Shown: piece by piece, positions 1-7,146 of the stretch
Layout: each line of letters opens with the position of its first letter
Position numbering within the stretch: position 1 is the first letter of the stretch
Assembly: GCA_900540635.1 (NCBI GenBank)
Contig: UQGU01000035.1
Location: 1-24,286 of the forward strand
Direction of reading: 5' to 3'
From: an uncultured Eubacteriales bacterium
GTDB lineage: Bacteria > Bacillota > Clostridia > Oscillospirales > Oscillospiraceae
DNA length: 24,286 bases
Program-made: the position numbers and the translations under genes
Notes under the pieces: generated by a model
What the model saw: only the letters and a program-made list of their open reading frames with translations
Told to the model about the DNA's origin: nothing
The model's database searches: none

Positions 1-210
1 CTTCCCCTCCGGGGAAGGGGGACCGCCGCAGCGGCGGTGCGTCGCGCAGCGAATCGAATCTGCTATAGCTGCCTGTGGCAGCTATAGCAGATTTTATGGA
101 TGAGGGGTCTTGGACGATAGAGCGGTTGGTATTTCCTACCACTCCCGCTCATTACGCCCCTCATCCGTCTCGGCTGCGCCGAGCCAGCTTCCCCGGAGGG
201 GAAGCTTTTT
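1..210. repeat. Chain of nested palindromes, probable dispersed intergenic repeat
   Basis: The stretch is almost wholly made of perfect inverted repeats. The end hairpins are 1-17 (7 bp stem, loop TCC) and 186-206 (9 bp stem, loop GGA), and they are inverted copies of each other, like terminal repeats. Between them lie hairpins at 22-38, 42-52, 57-93 (17 bp perfect stem, 3 nt loop), 99-165 (9 bp outer stem with an inner hairpin at 120-150) and 169-183. No ORF is credible. GC-rich palindromic elements of this look are common between genes in Oscillospiraceae, but that link is from memory. The left edge may continue beyond the window, so full length is unknown. It sits directly downstream of pilC. 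Confidence 0.7.
186..210 (+). terminator. Hairpin plus T-run, plus-strand terminator-like
   Basis: A 9 bp stem (186-194 with 198-206) with a 3 nt loop is followed by a T-run at 206-210 on the plus strand. It could stop plus-strand transcripts entering from the left. On the minus strand, downstream of pilC, the same hairpin has no T-run, so it is a weak terminator for the pilus operon. It also forms the right end of the palindromic repeat. Confidence 0.5.
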
Positions 211-225
211 GCGGGGGGAGCTTTT

Positions 226-1434
226 TTAGCCGATGCTGCCGTACAAACTGAACATGGGCAGATACACGCCCAGAAGCAATATGACGGTGACCACGGCCAG
301 GGCGATGGTGATTGCAGGCTCCATAACCGCCAGGAGCCGGTCCGTTGCGAGACTCACCTCATTGGTAAAGTAATCGGAGACCACGGTGAGGGTCTGCTCC
401 ATGTTGCCGGACTGCTCGCCGACGCCGGTCATCTCCGTTAAAAGTTTGGGGAAATAGGGGCTCTCCTGCATGGCCTCGCTGAGGCCCTTGCCCTGCTCCA
501 CCCGCTGGCGGGCGGTGCGGATGGCCTCGGCCACCTGGCCATTGGTCACCACACCGGCGGTGACCTCCAAAGCCTTGACAATGGGCAGGCCCGCAGAAAT
601 CATGGTCGCCATGGTGGAGGCGAACTGGGAAGCCGCGTTCATGGAATGGATCTTTTTCAGGGGGGACTTGGTGAGCTTCCGCCGGTCCAGCATGGCCCGG
701 CCCCGGGGGTCCCGCTTGACCAAGACGCAGGCGGCGGCAATTGCCATGGCGATCAGGGCCATGGCCCACCATTTTTCAATCATAAAGTCCGAGACGGCGA
801 TCATGCCCTTGGTAATGCTGGGCAGGTCCGTGCCCAGGTCCCGGAAGGCGGTGGTAAAGGCGGGGACGGCCTTCACCATGACGATGATGAAGACGATGAT
901 GGCAACCACAATGACCATAATGGGATAGGTCAGGGCGCTGGCAACCTTTGCCTTGGTCTTGGCGGATTTGTCAAAATAGGTATAGAGCCTGCTGAAGCAC
1001 AGCTCCAGGGTGCCGGACTCCTCACCGGCCCGGATGGTCTCGATAAAGGTGACCGGCAGGGTCGGGCAGTGGTTTTCGAAGCTGGTGGCCAGAGAATAGC
1101 CTCCGGACACATCCTCGGCAACCTGATAGAGAATGGCCCGCAGCTGCTTGTCGGCAGCCTGCTCGGCAACCATCTCCACGCAGCGGACAATGGGCAGGCC
1201 GGAGGTGAGGATGATGGAGAACTGGGAGCAGATCATGGCCAGATCCTTATCCTTGATCTTCACCTTGCCCAGATTCCGGTTCAGGCCCTTGGCTTCCTTG
1301 ACCTCCTGAATGGAGGTGATGACGGAGCAGGTGCTCCGCAGCTGGGTCACGGCCTCGTATTCATCATAGGCCTTGACGACGCCGGAGACCTTCTGGCCGT
1401 CCGGGGACAGGCCCTTGTATTTGAATGTGGTCAT
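226..1434 (-). CDS. pilC: Type IV pilus inner-membrane platform protein PilC (GspF family)
   Basis: This is the membrane platform on which the PilB and PilT motors act to assemble and retract type IV pili. The 402 aa product matches the usual family length. It opens with the family-typical TTFKYKGLSPDGQKVSG segment and has two homologous GspF domains (about 68-190 and 270-392). Hydrophobic helices lie near 166-192, 222-240 and 364-395, the last followed by the typical PMFSLYGSIG-like end. The ATG is preceded by a GAGGTG ribosome site that overlaps the pilT stop, 14 nt upstream, so translation is probably coupled. It is the last gene of pilB-pilT-pilC. No pilin, prepilin peptidase or PilMNO gene follows inside the window; the palindromic repeat comes next. 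Confidence 0.93.
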   Translation of the reverse strand: MTTFKYKGLSPDGQKVSGVVKAYDEYEAVTQLRSTCSVITSIQEVKEAKGLNRNLGKVKIKDKDLAMICSQFSIILTSGLPIVRCVEMVAEQAADKQLRAILYQVAEDVSGGYSLATSFENHCPTLPVTFIETIRAGEESGTLELCFSRLYTYFDKSAKTKAKVASALTYPIMVIVVAIIVFIIVMVKAVPAFTTAFRDLGTDLPSITKGMIAVSDFMIEKWWAMALIAMAIAAACVLVKRDPRGRAMLDRRKLTKSPLKKIHSMNAASQFASTMATMISAGLPIVKALEVTAGVVTNGQVAEAIRTARQRVEQGKGLSEAMQESPYFPKLLTEMTGVGEQSGNMEQTLTVVSDYFTNEVSLATDRLLAVMEPAITIALAVVTVILLLGVYLPMFSLYGSIG

Positions 1435-1448
1435 TTCTGGAATTCACC

Positions 1449-2504
1449 TCAATAGCGGCGCACGGACTGGACGGTTTCCGGGTCCCGGGCGTAGCGAATG
1501 GCTTCGGCCTGGGTGATGGTCCCCTCCCGGACCATCTTTTGCAGGGCGGCATCCATGAGGATGGAGCCGTTCTGGCTGTTCATGGTAATAAAGCTGTCCA
1601 TCTGGGGGGTCTTGCCCTCCCGGATCAGATTCTTCAGCGCGGCATTGACCACCATGATCTCGCAGGCGGCGGCCCGGCCGTGCCCGCCCTTCCGGGGCAG
1701 AAGCTGCTGGGACACCACGGCCCGCAGGGTGGTGGACAGCTGCAATCTAATCTGCCGCTGCCGGCCCTCGGGGAACACATTGACCATACGGTCGATGGAA
1801 TCGGCGGCGGAATTGGTGTGCAGGGTGGCAAAGACCAGGTGGCCGGTCTCGGCAGCGGTGAGGGCCGTCTCGATGGTGTTCAGGTCCCGCATCTCACCGA
1901 TGAGGATCACATCCGGGTCTTCCCGAAGGATGGAGCGCAGGCCGTCGGCATAGCTATGGGTATCGGAGCCGATCTGGCGCTGGTTGATGATGCATTTATC
2001 CGGGTGGTACACATATTCGATGGGGTCTTCCAAAGTAATGATGTGGGCGCACCTTGTATGGTTGATACGGTCCAGGATGGCGGCCAGAGTTGTGGATTTG
2101 CCGGAACCGGTCTCGCCGGTGACCAGCACAATGCCGGACCGATAGTCCGGGAAGGAAGCCACCACCGGGGGCAGATTCAGCTCCTCCAGCTCCGGAATCC
2201 GCTCTGCCAGCAGACGAATGGCGGCGGAGAGACTGCCCTGCTGCCGGAACAGGTTGATTCTGGTCCGGGCCCCGCAGGGGAAGCTCTGGGCCAGGTCTAA
2301 TTCGCCCATTTCTTCAATTTCCGAAAACCGGGGGCCCGCCATGGCGCGGCCGTAGTTCTCGCAGTCTTCAAAGGTCAGGAGCTCCTCCGTCAGGTTCCGG
2401 ATGCTCCCGTCCACCCGGCAGCGCACCGGCAGCCCGGAGACAATATGCACATCCGAAGCATTCAGCTCCTTGGCCATGGCGATGAGGGTGTTTAAATCGG
2501 TCAT
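1449..2504 (-). CDS. pilT: Type IV pilus retraction ATPase PilT
   Basis: This cytoplasmic hexameric ATPase of the secretion-ATPase superfamily depolymerises pili, driving twitching or DNA uptake. The 351 aa product is the normal length. Visible motifs are the N-terminal ASDVHIVSGLPV segment, Walker A GETGSGKST (130-138), the Asp-box ITLEDPIEY (156-164), the Walker B region DVILIGEMRD (198-207), the His-box HLVFATLHTNSAADSIDR and an ALKNLIREGKTPQM segment matching the PilT-specific AGLIRNLIRE-like motif. The last motif and the lack of a MshEN domain separate it from PilB. The start has a GGAGAA site in the 15 nt gap after pilB. Its presence implies retractile pili rather than a simple secretion system. 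Confidence 0.93.
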   Translation of the reverse strand: MTDLNTLIAMAKELNASDVHIVSGLPVRCRVDGSIRNLTEELLTFEDCENYGRAMAGPRFSEIEEMGELDLAQSFPCGARTRINLFRQQGSLSAAIRLLAERIPELEELNLPPVVASFPDYRSGIVLVTGETGSGKSTTLAAILDRINHTRCAHIITLEDPIEYVYHPDKCIINQRQIGSDTHSYADGLRSILREDPDVILIGEMRDLNTIETALTAAETGHLVFATLHTNSAADSIDRMVNVFPEGRQRQIRLQLSTTLRAVVSQQLLPRKGGHGRAAACEIMVVNAALKNLIREGKTPQMDSFITMNSQNGSILMDAALQKMVREGTITQAEAIRYARDPETVQSVRRY

Positions 2505-2519
2505 TGTTCGTTCTCCAAA

Positions 2520-4214
2520 TTACTCCGCGGCGGAGTTGATTGCCTTGGCGGCCTCGGCCACGGTGGTGACGCCCTCCAGGACCAGGCGGCGGCAATTGTC
2601 CTTCATGGTGACGAAGCCGTTTTCCAGGGCGGTCTTGGTCAGCTCCTCGCTGGAGGCATTGTTCGCAACCTCCCGGCGCAGAGCGGCATCCAGGGTCAGA
2701 ATTTCAAACACGCCCCGGCGGCCACGGTAGCCCGTGCGGCCGCACTCCTGGCAGCCCTCGCCCTTATAGAAGGTCACGTCCTCATTTTCGGCAATGCCCA
2801 CCATGCGCTTCTCCTCTTCCGTGGGGGTATAGGCCTTGCGGCACTGGGGGCAGATTTTCCGGACCAGACGCTGGGACACCACGCCCCGCAGGGCGCTGGA
2901 AATCATATAGGGCTCCACGCCGATATCCACCAAGCGGCTGATGGTGGAGACGGCGTCGTTGGTATGCAGGGTAGAAATGACCAGGTGGCCCGTAATGGCG
3001 GCCCGGACGGCAATGGAGGCCGTCTCGCCGTCCCGAATCTCACCAACGGAGATGACATCCGGGTCCTGCCGCAGAATGGAGCGCAGGCCGGCGGCAAAGG
3101 TCATGCCGGTTTTCTCATTGATCTGGCACTGGTTGGCGCCGGGGATATTATACTCCACAGGGTCTTCCAGGGTCATGATGTTGGTCTGCTCGTTGCACAG
3201 CTCCTGGATCATGGCGCACATGGTGGTGGACTTACCGGAACCGGTGGGGCCCACGATCAGGATGACGCCGGAGCTGTTTTTCAGCAGGCGGTCATATTTC
3301 TTCTCGTCCTCCCCTTCCAGACCGATGGTCTTCCGGTTGATATGGCCGGAGGACTTGTCCAGCAGACGCAGAACGATCTTCTCGCCGTAAATGGTGGGGA
3401 TGGAGGAAATACGCAGGTCGATTTCCTTATCCTTGGCGGTGACCATAGCCCGGCCGTCCTGGGGAATCTTCCGCTCGGCAATGTTCATGCCGCCCATAAT
3501 TTTCAATCGGGCGATGACCGTTGCCTGCAAATTGGCGGGGACGGTAAAGATCCGGCGCAGCACGCCGTCAATGCGCATCCGCACCACCATCTCCCCCTCC
3601 TGGGGCTCCAGATGGATATCGGAAGCGCGCTCGGTAATGGCCCGCTCGATGACGGAATTGACAAAGCGGATGGTGGGGGCTTCGGCAGCGCCGTTGTCCA
3701 CGGCCTTGGACATCTGCACGGGGACGATATCCGCCTGATTAGAACCGGCCTCCCGCTTCATCTCCTCAATGGCCCGGGCAGTGCCCTCGTTGCCATAGAG
3801 GGTGGCAATGGCCTGCTCCACGGCCCGGCGGGTGGCGATCATGGGCACCACCTGCTTGTGAGAGGCGGACTTGACCTCCTCCTGGGCTTCGAAGTTCAGG
3901 GGGTCGCTCATGGCCACATACAGCTCGTCCTTTTGGAGCTTCACGGGGACGACGCAATATTTCTTTGCAATGGACCGGGGCACGAACCGGGCCAGCTCCA
4001 GGGGGATGGACACGGCGGTCAAATCCACAAAGTCCACGCCAAGCTGCATTTGCAGCGCCTCAATGAGCTGCTGCTCTGTAATAATGCCGTTATTGATGAG
4101 CACGTCGCCCAAGCGCTCTCTGGTCTTCTTCTGAATGGCCAGGGCATCGTTCAGCTGCTCCGGACGGATGACACCTGCCGAGATCAGCAGGTCACCCAAA
4201 CGCATATATGCCAC
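2520..4214 (-). CDS. pilB: Type IV pilus assembly ATPase PilB with tandem MshEN motifs
   Basis: This is the extension motor of the pilus. I place the start at GTG 4214: GAAAGGGG lies 8 nt upstream, and the 564 aa product has the usual PilB length, beginning just before the first domain motif. The open frame runs up to 4412, but that TTG is the -35 box of a good promoter. Numbered from the GTG, two MshEN-type motifs RLGxxLxxxGxxxxxxLxxALxxQ lie at 5-28 and 34-57; this motif binds c-di-GMP in MshE. Then come Walker A GPTGSGKST (322-330), Asp-box TLEDPVEY, Walker B region SVGEIRD and a zinc tetracysteine site (C455, C458, C488, C491). It is first in the operon. A longer protein starting at ATG 4367 or 4361 cannot be excluded, but neither has a ribosome site. 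Confidence 0.93.
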   Translation of the reverse strand: MAYMRLGDLLISAGVIRPEQLNDALAIQKKTRERLGDVLINNGIITEQQLIEALQMQLGVDFVDLTAVSIPLELARFVPRSIAKKYCVVPVKLQKDELYVAMSDPLNFEAQEEVKSASHKQVVPMIATRRAVEQAIATLYGNEGTARAIEEMKREAGSNQADIVPVQMSKAVDNGAAEAPTIRFVNSVIERAITERASDIHLEPQEGEMVVRMRIDGVLRRIFTVPANLQATVIARLKIMGGMNIAERKIPQDGRAMVTAKDKEIDLRISSIPTIYGEKIVLRLLDKSSGHINRKTIGLEGEDEKKYDRLLKNSSGVILIVGPTGSGKSTTMCAMIQELCNEQTNIMTLEDPVEYNIPGANQCQINEKTGMTFAAGLRSILRQDPDVISVGEIRDGETASIAVRAAITGHLVISTLHTNDAVSTISRLVDIGVEPYMISSALRGVVSQRLVRKICPQCRKAYTPTEEEKRMVGIAENEDVTFYKGEGCQECGRTGYRGRRGVFEILTLDAALRREVANNASSEELTKTALENGFVTMKDNCRRLVLEGVTTVAEAAKAINSAAE

Positions 4215-4377
4215 AGGTAAAGCCCCTTTCTTTACGGTTGTGGAAACTCTGAACAAACCGTCGGCGGCTGCTGCCGATTTCTTCAGAGCCTCTACGGTTT
4301 CTGCCACCACGCAGTTTTGCAATTCGGAATCATACTTTTTGTATATTCCTTCTGCTTCCATTGTCATAGTGTTTTCA
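4215..4377 (-). promoter_or_regulatory. Structured 5' leader of the pilB operon, candidate cis-regulatory RNA
   Basis: This lies between the predicted transcription start (about 4377) and the GTG of pilB. Minus-strand helices visible by eye are P1 4349-4341/4335-4326 (9 bp, one bulge, A5 loop), P2 4314-4311/4304-4301, H1 AAACCGT 4300-4294 with ACGGTTT 4261-4255, and H2 CTCTGAA 4288-4282 with TTCAGAG 4253-4247. H1 and H2 interleave, so they form a pseudoknot or exclude each other. A small CGGC/GCCG hairpin (4276-4265) sits inside. GTAAAG 4235-4230 pairs with CTTTAC 4222-4217 and holds AAAGGGG of the ribosome site in its loop. AACCGT at 4239-4234 can also compete for ACGGTT. I do not recognise a known riboswitch class. 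The frame stays open throughout, so coding is the alternative. Confidence 0.5.
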
Positions 4378-4383
4378 TAGGTC

Positions 4384-4412
4384 ATTCTAGCACAGACTGC
4401 CAAATTTTTCAA
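4384..4412 (-). promoter_or_regulatory. Sigma-A promoter of the pilus operon
   Basis: TTGAAA (4407-4412) and TAGAAT (4384-4389) are separated by exactly 17 nt, giving a start near 4377. The -35 box coincides with the TTG that would begin the longest pilB reading frame, and ATG 4385 overlaps the -10 box, so neither can be the real start if this promoter is used. Confidence 0.75.
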
Positions 4413-4480
4413 GGATTTTTTGCCGAATCTGCAATAAAAATGGCGAAATCCGCCTATAACTTTTTTTGTATAATTTTATA

Positions 4481-4515
4481 AGGAAAACCGGCGATCTGGG
4501 CAAGATCGCCGGTTT
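4481..4515 (-). terminator. Rho-independent terminator after the small membrane protein gene
   Basis: A perfect 13 bp stem (4503-4515 with 4485-4497) with a 5 nt loop is followed on the minus strand by a T-rich tail (TTTTCCTTAT, overlapping the stem end). It lies just past the stop at 4529 and insulates this gene from the pilB promoter. Confidence 0.85.
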
Positions 4516-4528
4516 CGGTCACGCAATA

Positions 4529-4837
4529 TCAGCCTTCGAAGTCACCCTCGTCGGCAATGGGCTCGTTGGATTCTGCAGCGGGCTCGTGGACCTCGGGGGC
4601 CTCTGCGAGCTCCTCAGCCTTGGGCTCTTCGGCAGCAGGGGCCTCCTCTGCGGGGGCCTCGGGGGCAGCGGGAGCTTCCTCTGCGGGCTCCTCCATTCCC
4701 TCGTCCCAGGGGCAGCAGCCAATCACGCGCTTGGCCCAGGCCACGATCTTATCCCCATAGGCCGCAACCAGATAAACGGCACCGGCCACAGCAGCCAGAG
4801 CAGTCAGAATCTTCACAAGAGTATTCAGGGTTTTCAT
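4529..4837 (-). CDS. Small single-helix membrane protein with acidic Ala/Pro/Glu tail
   Basis: The product is 102 aa. The ATG at 4837 is chosen because CGGAGGAATT sits just upstream (4842-4851); the frame stays open further up but without a ribosome site. Residues 5-27 form one hydrophobic helix, followed by a basic patch (DKIVAWAKRVIG) and a CCPW motif. The second half is low complexity and strongly acidic, with repeated EEAPA/APEAPAEE-like units. The architecture suggests an N-terminal membrane anchor with a disordered cytoplasmic tail, though topology is inferred. I do not recognise a family of known function; it vaguely recalls YtxH-like small membrane proteins. It has its own promoter and terminator, so it is a single-gene unit beside the pilus cassette, and a link to pili is only positional. 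Confidence 0.75.
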   Translation of the reverse strand: MKTLNTLVKILTALAAVAGAVYLVAAYGDKIVAWAKRVIGCCPWDEGMEEPAEEAPAAPEAPAEEAPAAEEPKAEELAEAPEVHEPAAESNEPIADEGDFEG

Positions 4838-4909
4838 TACAAATTCCTCCGTTTCGTAAGTCCCGCCGCCTGAAAGCAACGACGGACAGGGTCGAATTTC
4901 GCTGGATAT

Positions 4910-4938
4910 AGTATAGCCAATCTGCCGCAAAAAAGCAA
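4910..4938 (-). promoter_or_regulatory. Promoter of the small membrane protein gene
   Basis: TTGCTT (4933-4938) and TATACT (4910-4915) are spaced by 17 nt. The predicted start near 4903 gives a leader of about 65 nt before the ATG at 4837. Confidence 0.7.
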
Positions 4939-5008
4939 GAGAGATTTCCGAAAAGAGGGGGGTTGGGATTGTTAAATATTTGTTATGGTAAAAATCTCCC
5001 CGCCTCTC

Positions 5009-5036
5009 GTAGGGGCCGATGCAGGCATCGGTCTAC
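5009..5036. repeat. Short intergenic palindrome
   Basis: An inverted repeat has an inner 7 bp stem (5016-5022 with 5025-5031) and outer GTAG/CTAC arms (5009-5012 with 5033-5036). The core, GTAGGGGCCGATG followed by its complement, resembles a short palindromic unit often scattered between genes in Oscillospiraceae, recognised from memory only. It sits between the TRAP terminator and the promoter of the small membrane protein gene. Confidence 0.45.
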
Positions 5037-5069
5037 AAAAAAGGGGCCCCGCAAAATCGCAGGACCCCT
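5037..5069 (-). terminator. Rho-independent terminator of the TRAP operon
   Basis: On the minus strand an 11 bp stem (5059-5069 with 5042-5052, two G-U pairs in RNA) with a 6 nt loop runs into a T-run (5037-5042). It starts 11 nt after the permease stop. The two G-U pairs make it effective only in the minus-strand orientation. Confidence 0.85.
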
Positions 5070-5079
5070 CTTAGCCTTA

Positions 5080-7032
5080 TCAGGCCATCTCCCCTTTTAG
5101 GGCTGTCTTCTTTTTCTTATCCAGCAGGCACAGGGCAACCACCATGCCGGATAGAGCCAGACCGATGATATCGGTCCTCGTGCCTGGGTAGATCATCATC
5201 AGGCCGCCAACCAGAGCCATGAGTCTGCGGATCCAGTTCAGGTTTCCAATCAGGTAGCCTTCCATGGCGGCAGAGACGGAGGCAATGCCAATCAGAGAAG
5301 TGATCACAATGAGCCCCACGTCCAGGGCCGTGGTGTCGATGAGCAGCATGGAGGGGCTCAGGGCAAAGGCATAGGGCACGATGAACGCGCCAATAGCCAG
5401 TTTTGTAGATTCCAAAGCGGTTTTCATGGGGTTGGCCTGGGCAATGGCGGCACCGGCATAGGCAGCCAGGGCCACAGGAGGCGTCAGGTCAGCCACAATG
5501 CCGAAGTAGAACACAAAGAAGTGGGCGGCAACCATTGGCACACCCATCCGAACCAGGATGGGGGCGCAGGTGGCGGCCATGATGCAGTAGGTGGCGGTGG
5601 TGGGCACGCCCATACCCAGGACGATGCAGCAGATCATGGTCAGGAACAGGGCAATGAGTACGCTGTCCCCGGCCAGGACCACAATACCGTTGATGATCAC
5701 ATTGGCCAGGCCTGTCATGGTAATGGTACCGGCAATGATACCGGCAATGCCGCAGGCGGCAGCCACAGTGATGGAGCCCTGTCCTCCGGCGGCCAGAGCT
5801 TCCAGGAGGCGCATGGGGGTGATCCGGGTCTCCCGGCTGAAAAGAGTGACGACGATGCAGGCCACGATGGAGAGGGCGGCGGCATACTGGATGCTCTTCT
5901 GGCTGGTGCTGACCAGGTAGATCAGCAAAACCAGAGGCAGCAGCAGATAGCTCTTTTTCAGCAGAGGCTTCAGCTTCGGCAATTCTTCCTTAGGCAAGCC
6001 CTTCAGCCCAACCTTTTTGGCCTCCAGGTGGACGGAGATGAAAATACCGGCAAAGTACAGCAGTGCGGGCAGTACCGCCTTCAGTGCGATCTGACCGTAG
6101 GGGAGCTGGACATAGTCCGCCATCAGGAAGGCGGCAGCACCCATGATGGGGGGCATGATCTGTCCGCCGGTAGAGGCGGCGGCTTCCGCAGCTCCGGCAA
6201 ACTCCGGCTTGTAGCCCGCCTTTTTCATCAGCGGAATGGTTACGGCTCCGGAGCCCACGGTATTCGCCACGGAAGATCCGGAGACAACGCCCTCCAGAGC
6301 GCTGGCCACCACGGCAACCTTGGCGGGACCGCCGGAGAACCGGCCCACCAGTCCGTTGGACATCTGAATGAAGTAGTCGGCAATGCCGGTCCGCTCCAGG
6401 AAAGCACCGAAGACGATGAAGACCACAATAAACTTGGAGCAGACATTGATGGGCGTGGAGAGAACGCCCTCCTTCCCGTAGAACAGATACCGGATGGTAT
6501 AGTTCAGCTTGCCCCAGAGAGAGGGGTTGGACAGACCCACGGTCAGGGCATACGCCAGGAAGCACCCGGCCACAATGAGGATGGGCAGGCCAACGCTTCT
6601 GCGGCACACCTCTGCCAGAGCCAGAACGCCGATGATGCCGATGACGATCTGGTAATCCTCGAAATGGCTGCCCTGCTGGATAATGGCCTTGGCGTTAAAG
6701 GCATAATACAGGAATGCGCCGGTACCGACAACCATCAGCAGAATGTCATACCAGGGGATGTGATTCACCCGCTGGTGGGTCTTCCTTGCCGGGAACACCA
6801 GGTAGCCCAGGAAGACGATCCAGGCCACGAAGGTGGTCAGCCGCAGCTCCTCCAGCCAGCTGGCGAACAGGGTCACATACAGGCAGAAGAGGGAAAAAAT
6901 CGCAAGAATCACATTCACGGCGATCCGGGGCTTTCCCTCCCAGATGCGGACATTGGATTCCCGGTCATACTTCTTCATAACGGAGTCCAGATCCATGGGC
7001 TCCTCTGCTTTTTTCTTCTTGAACAGGCTCAT
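5080..7032 (-). CDS. TRAP transporter fused permease (small plus large subunits, TAXI-associated)
   Basis: This is the membrane component of a tripartite ATP-independent periplasmic-type transporter, which takes up a substrate using an ion gradient. The 650 aa protein is a fusion: about 40 cytoplasmic residues, an N-terminal block of helices equivalent to the small DctQ-like subunit, then a long DctM-like part of about twelve helices. The latter has the family's Gly-rich stretches (GVVSGSSVANTVGSGAVTIP near 250; AAAEAAASTGGQIMPPIMGA near 285; GMGVPTTATYCIMAA near 475). Such fused permeases usually pair with TAXI solute-binding proteins, as here with the upstream gene. AAGGAGG lies about 8 nt before the ATG. 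The substrate cannot be read from sequence; TAXI systems are mostly linked to organic acids and amino acids. Confidence 0.92.
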   Translation of the reverse strand: MSLFKKKKAEEPMDLDSVMKKYDRESNVRIWEGKPRIAVNVILAIFSLFCLYVTLFASWLEELRLTTFVAWIVFLGYLVFPARKTHQRVNHIPWYDILLMVVGTGAFLYYAFNAKAIIQQGSHFEDYQIVIGIIGVLALAEVCRRSVGLPILIVAGCFLAYALTVGLSNPSLWGKLNYTIRYLFYGKEGVLSTPINVCSKFIVVFIVFGAFLERTGIADYFIQMSNGLVGRFSGGPAKVAVVASALEGVVSGSSVANTVGSGAVTIPLMKKAGYKPEFAGAAEAAASTGGQIMPPIMGAAAFLMADYVQLPYGQIALKAVLPALLYFAGIFISVHLEAKKVGLKGLPKEELPKLKPLLKKSYLLLPLVLLIYLVSTSQKSIQYAAALSIVACIVVTLFSRETRITPMRLLEALAAGGQGSITVAAACGIAGIIAGTITMTGLANVIINGIVVLAGDSVLIALFLTMICCIVLGMGVPTTATYCIMAATCAPILVRMGVPMVAAHFFVFYFGIVADLTPPVALAAYAGAAIAQANPMKTALESTKLAIGAFIVPYAFALSPSMLLIDTTALDVGLIVITSLIGIASVSAAMEGYLIGNLNWIRRLMALVGGLMMIYPGTRTDIIGLALSGMVVALCLLDKKKKTALKGEMA

Positions 7033-7062
7033 AGAGATAACCTCCTTACTGAAAATCGGAAG

Positions 7063-7137
7063 CGCTGAAGAAAAGGCCCAAAAGGCGCTTTCTTCGGCGT
7101 TCCCTGCTTAACTTGGGCTCCCCTGGAAGGGGAGCCC
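7063..7137 (-). promoter_or_regulatory. Two hairpins between TRAP binding-protein and permease genes
   Basis: In the 114 nt gap the mRNA can form GGGCTCCCC/GGGGAGCCC (7129-7137 with 7115-7123, 9 bp) and then an 11 bp hairpin (7089-7099 with 7063-7073, one non-Watson-Crick position). Neither has a T-run, so they are not simple terminators. Hairpins at this place often protect the upstream message so that the binding protein is made in excess over the permease; that role is inferred. Confidence 0.5.
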
Positions 7138-7146
7138 CCGGTTTTC

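Noticed and set aside
2964..4220. Long plus-strand open frame opposite pilB
   Set aside because: It is antisense to conserved PilB motifs, with the Gly/His/Asp-rich composition of a shadow frame. The similar long plus-strand frames opposite the TRAP, leu, GH13 and glycosyltransferase genes were rejected for the same reason.
4215..4377. c-di-GMP-I (GEMM) riboswitch in the pilB leader
   Set aside because: It would fit the gene, but the conserved GGCAAACC- and GACGCAAAGC-like words are not present, so the leader is reported only as an unassigned structured RNA.
4557..4720. Short GC-rich tandem repeats (CRISPR-like at first sight)
   Set aside because: They are imperfect repeats encoding the Glu/Ala/Pro tail of the small membrane protein, with no spacers.
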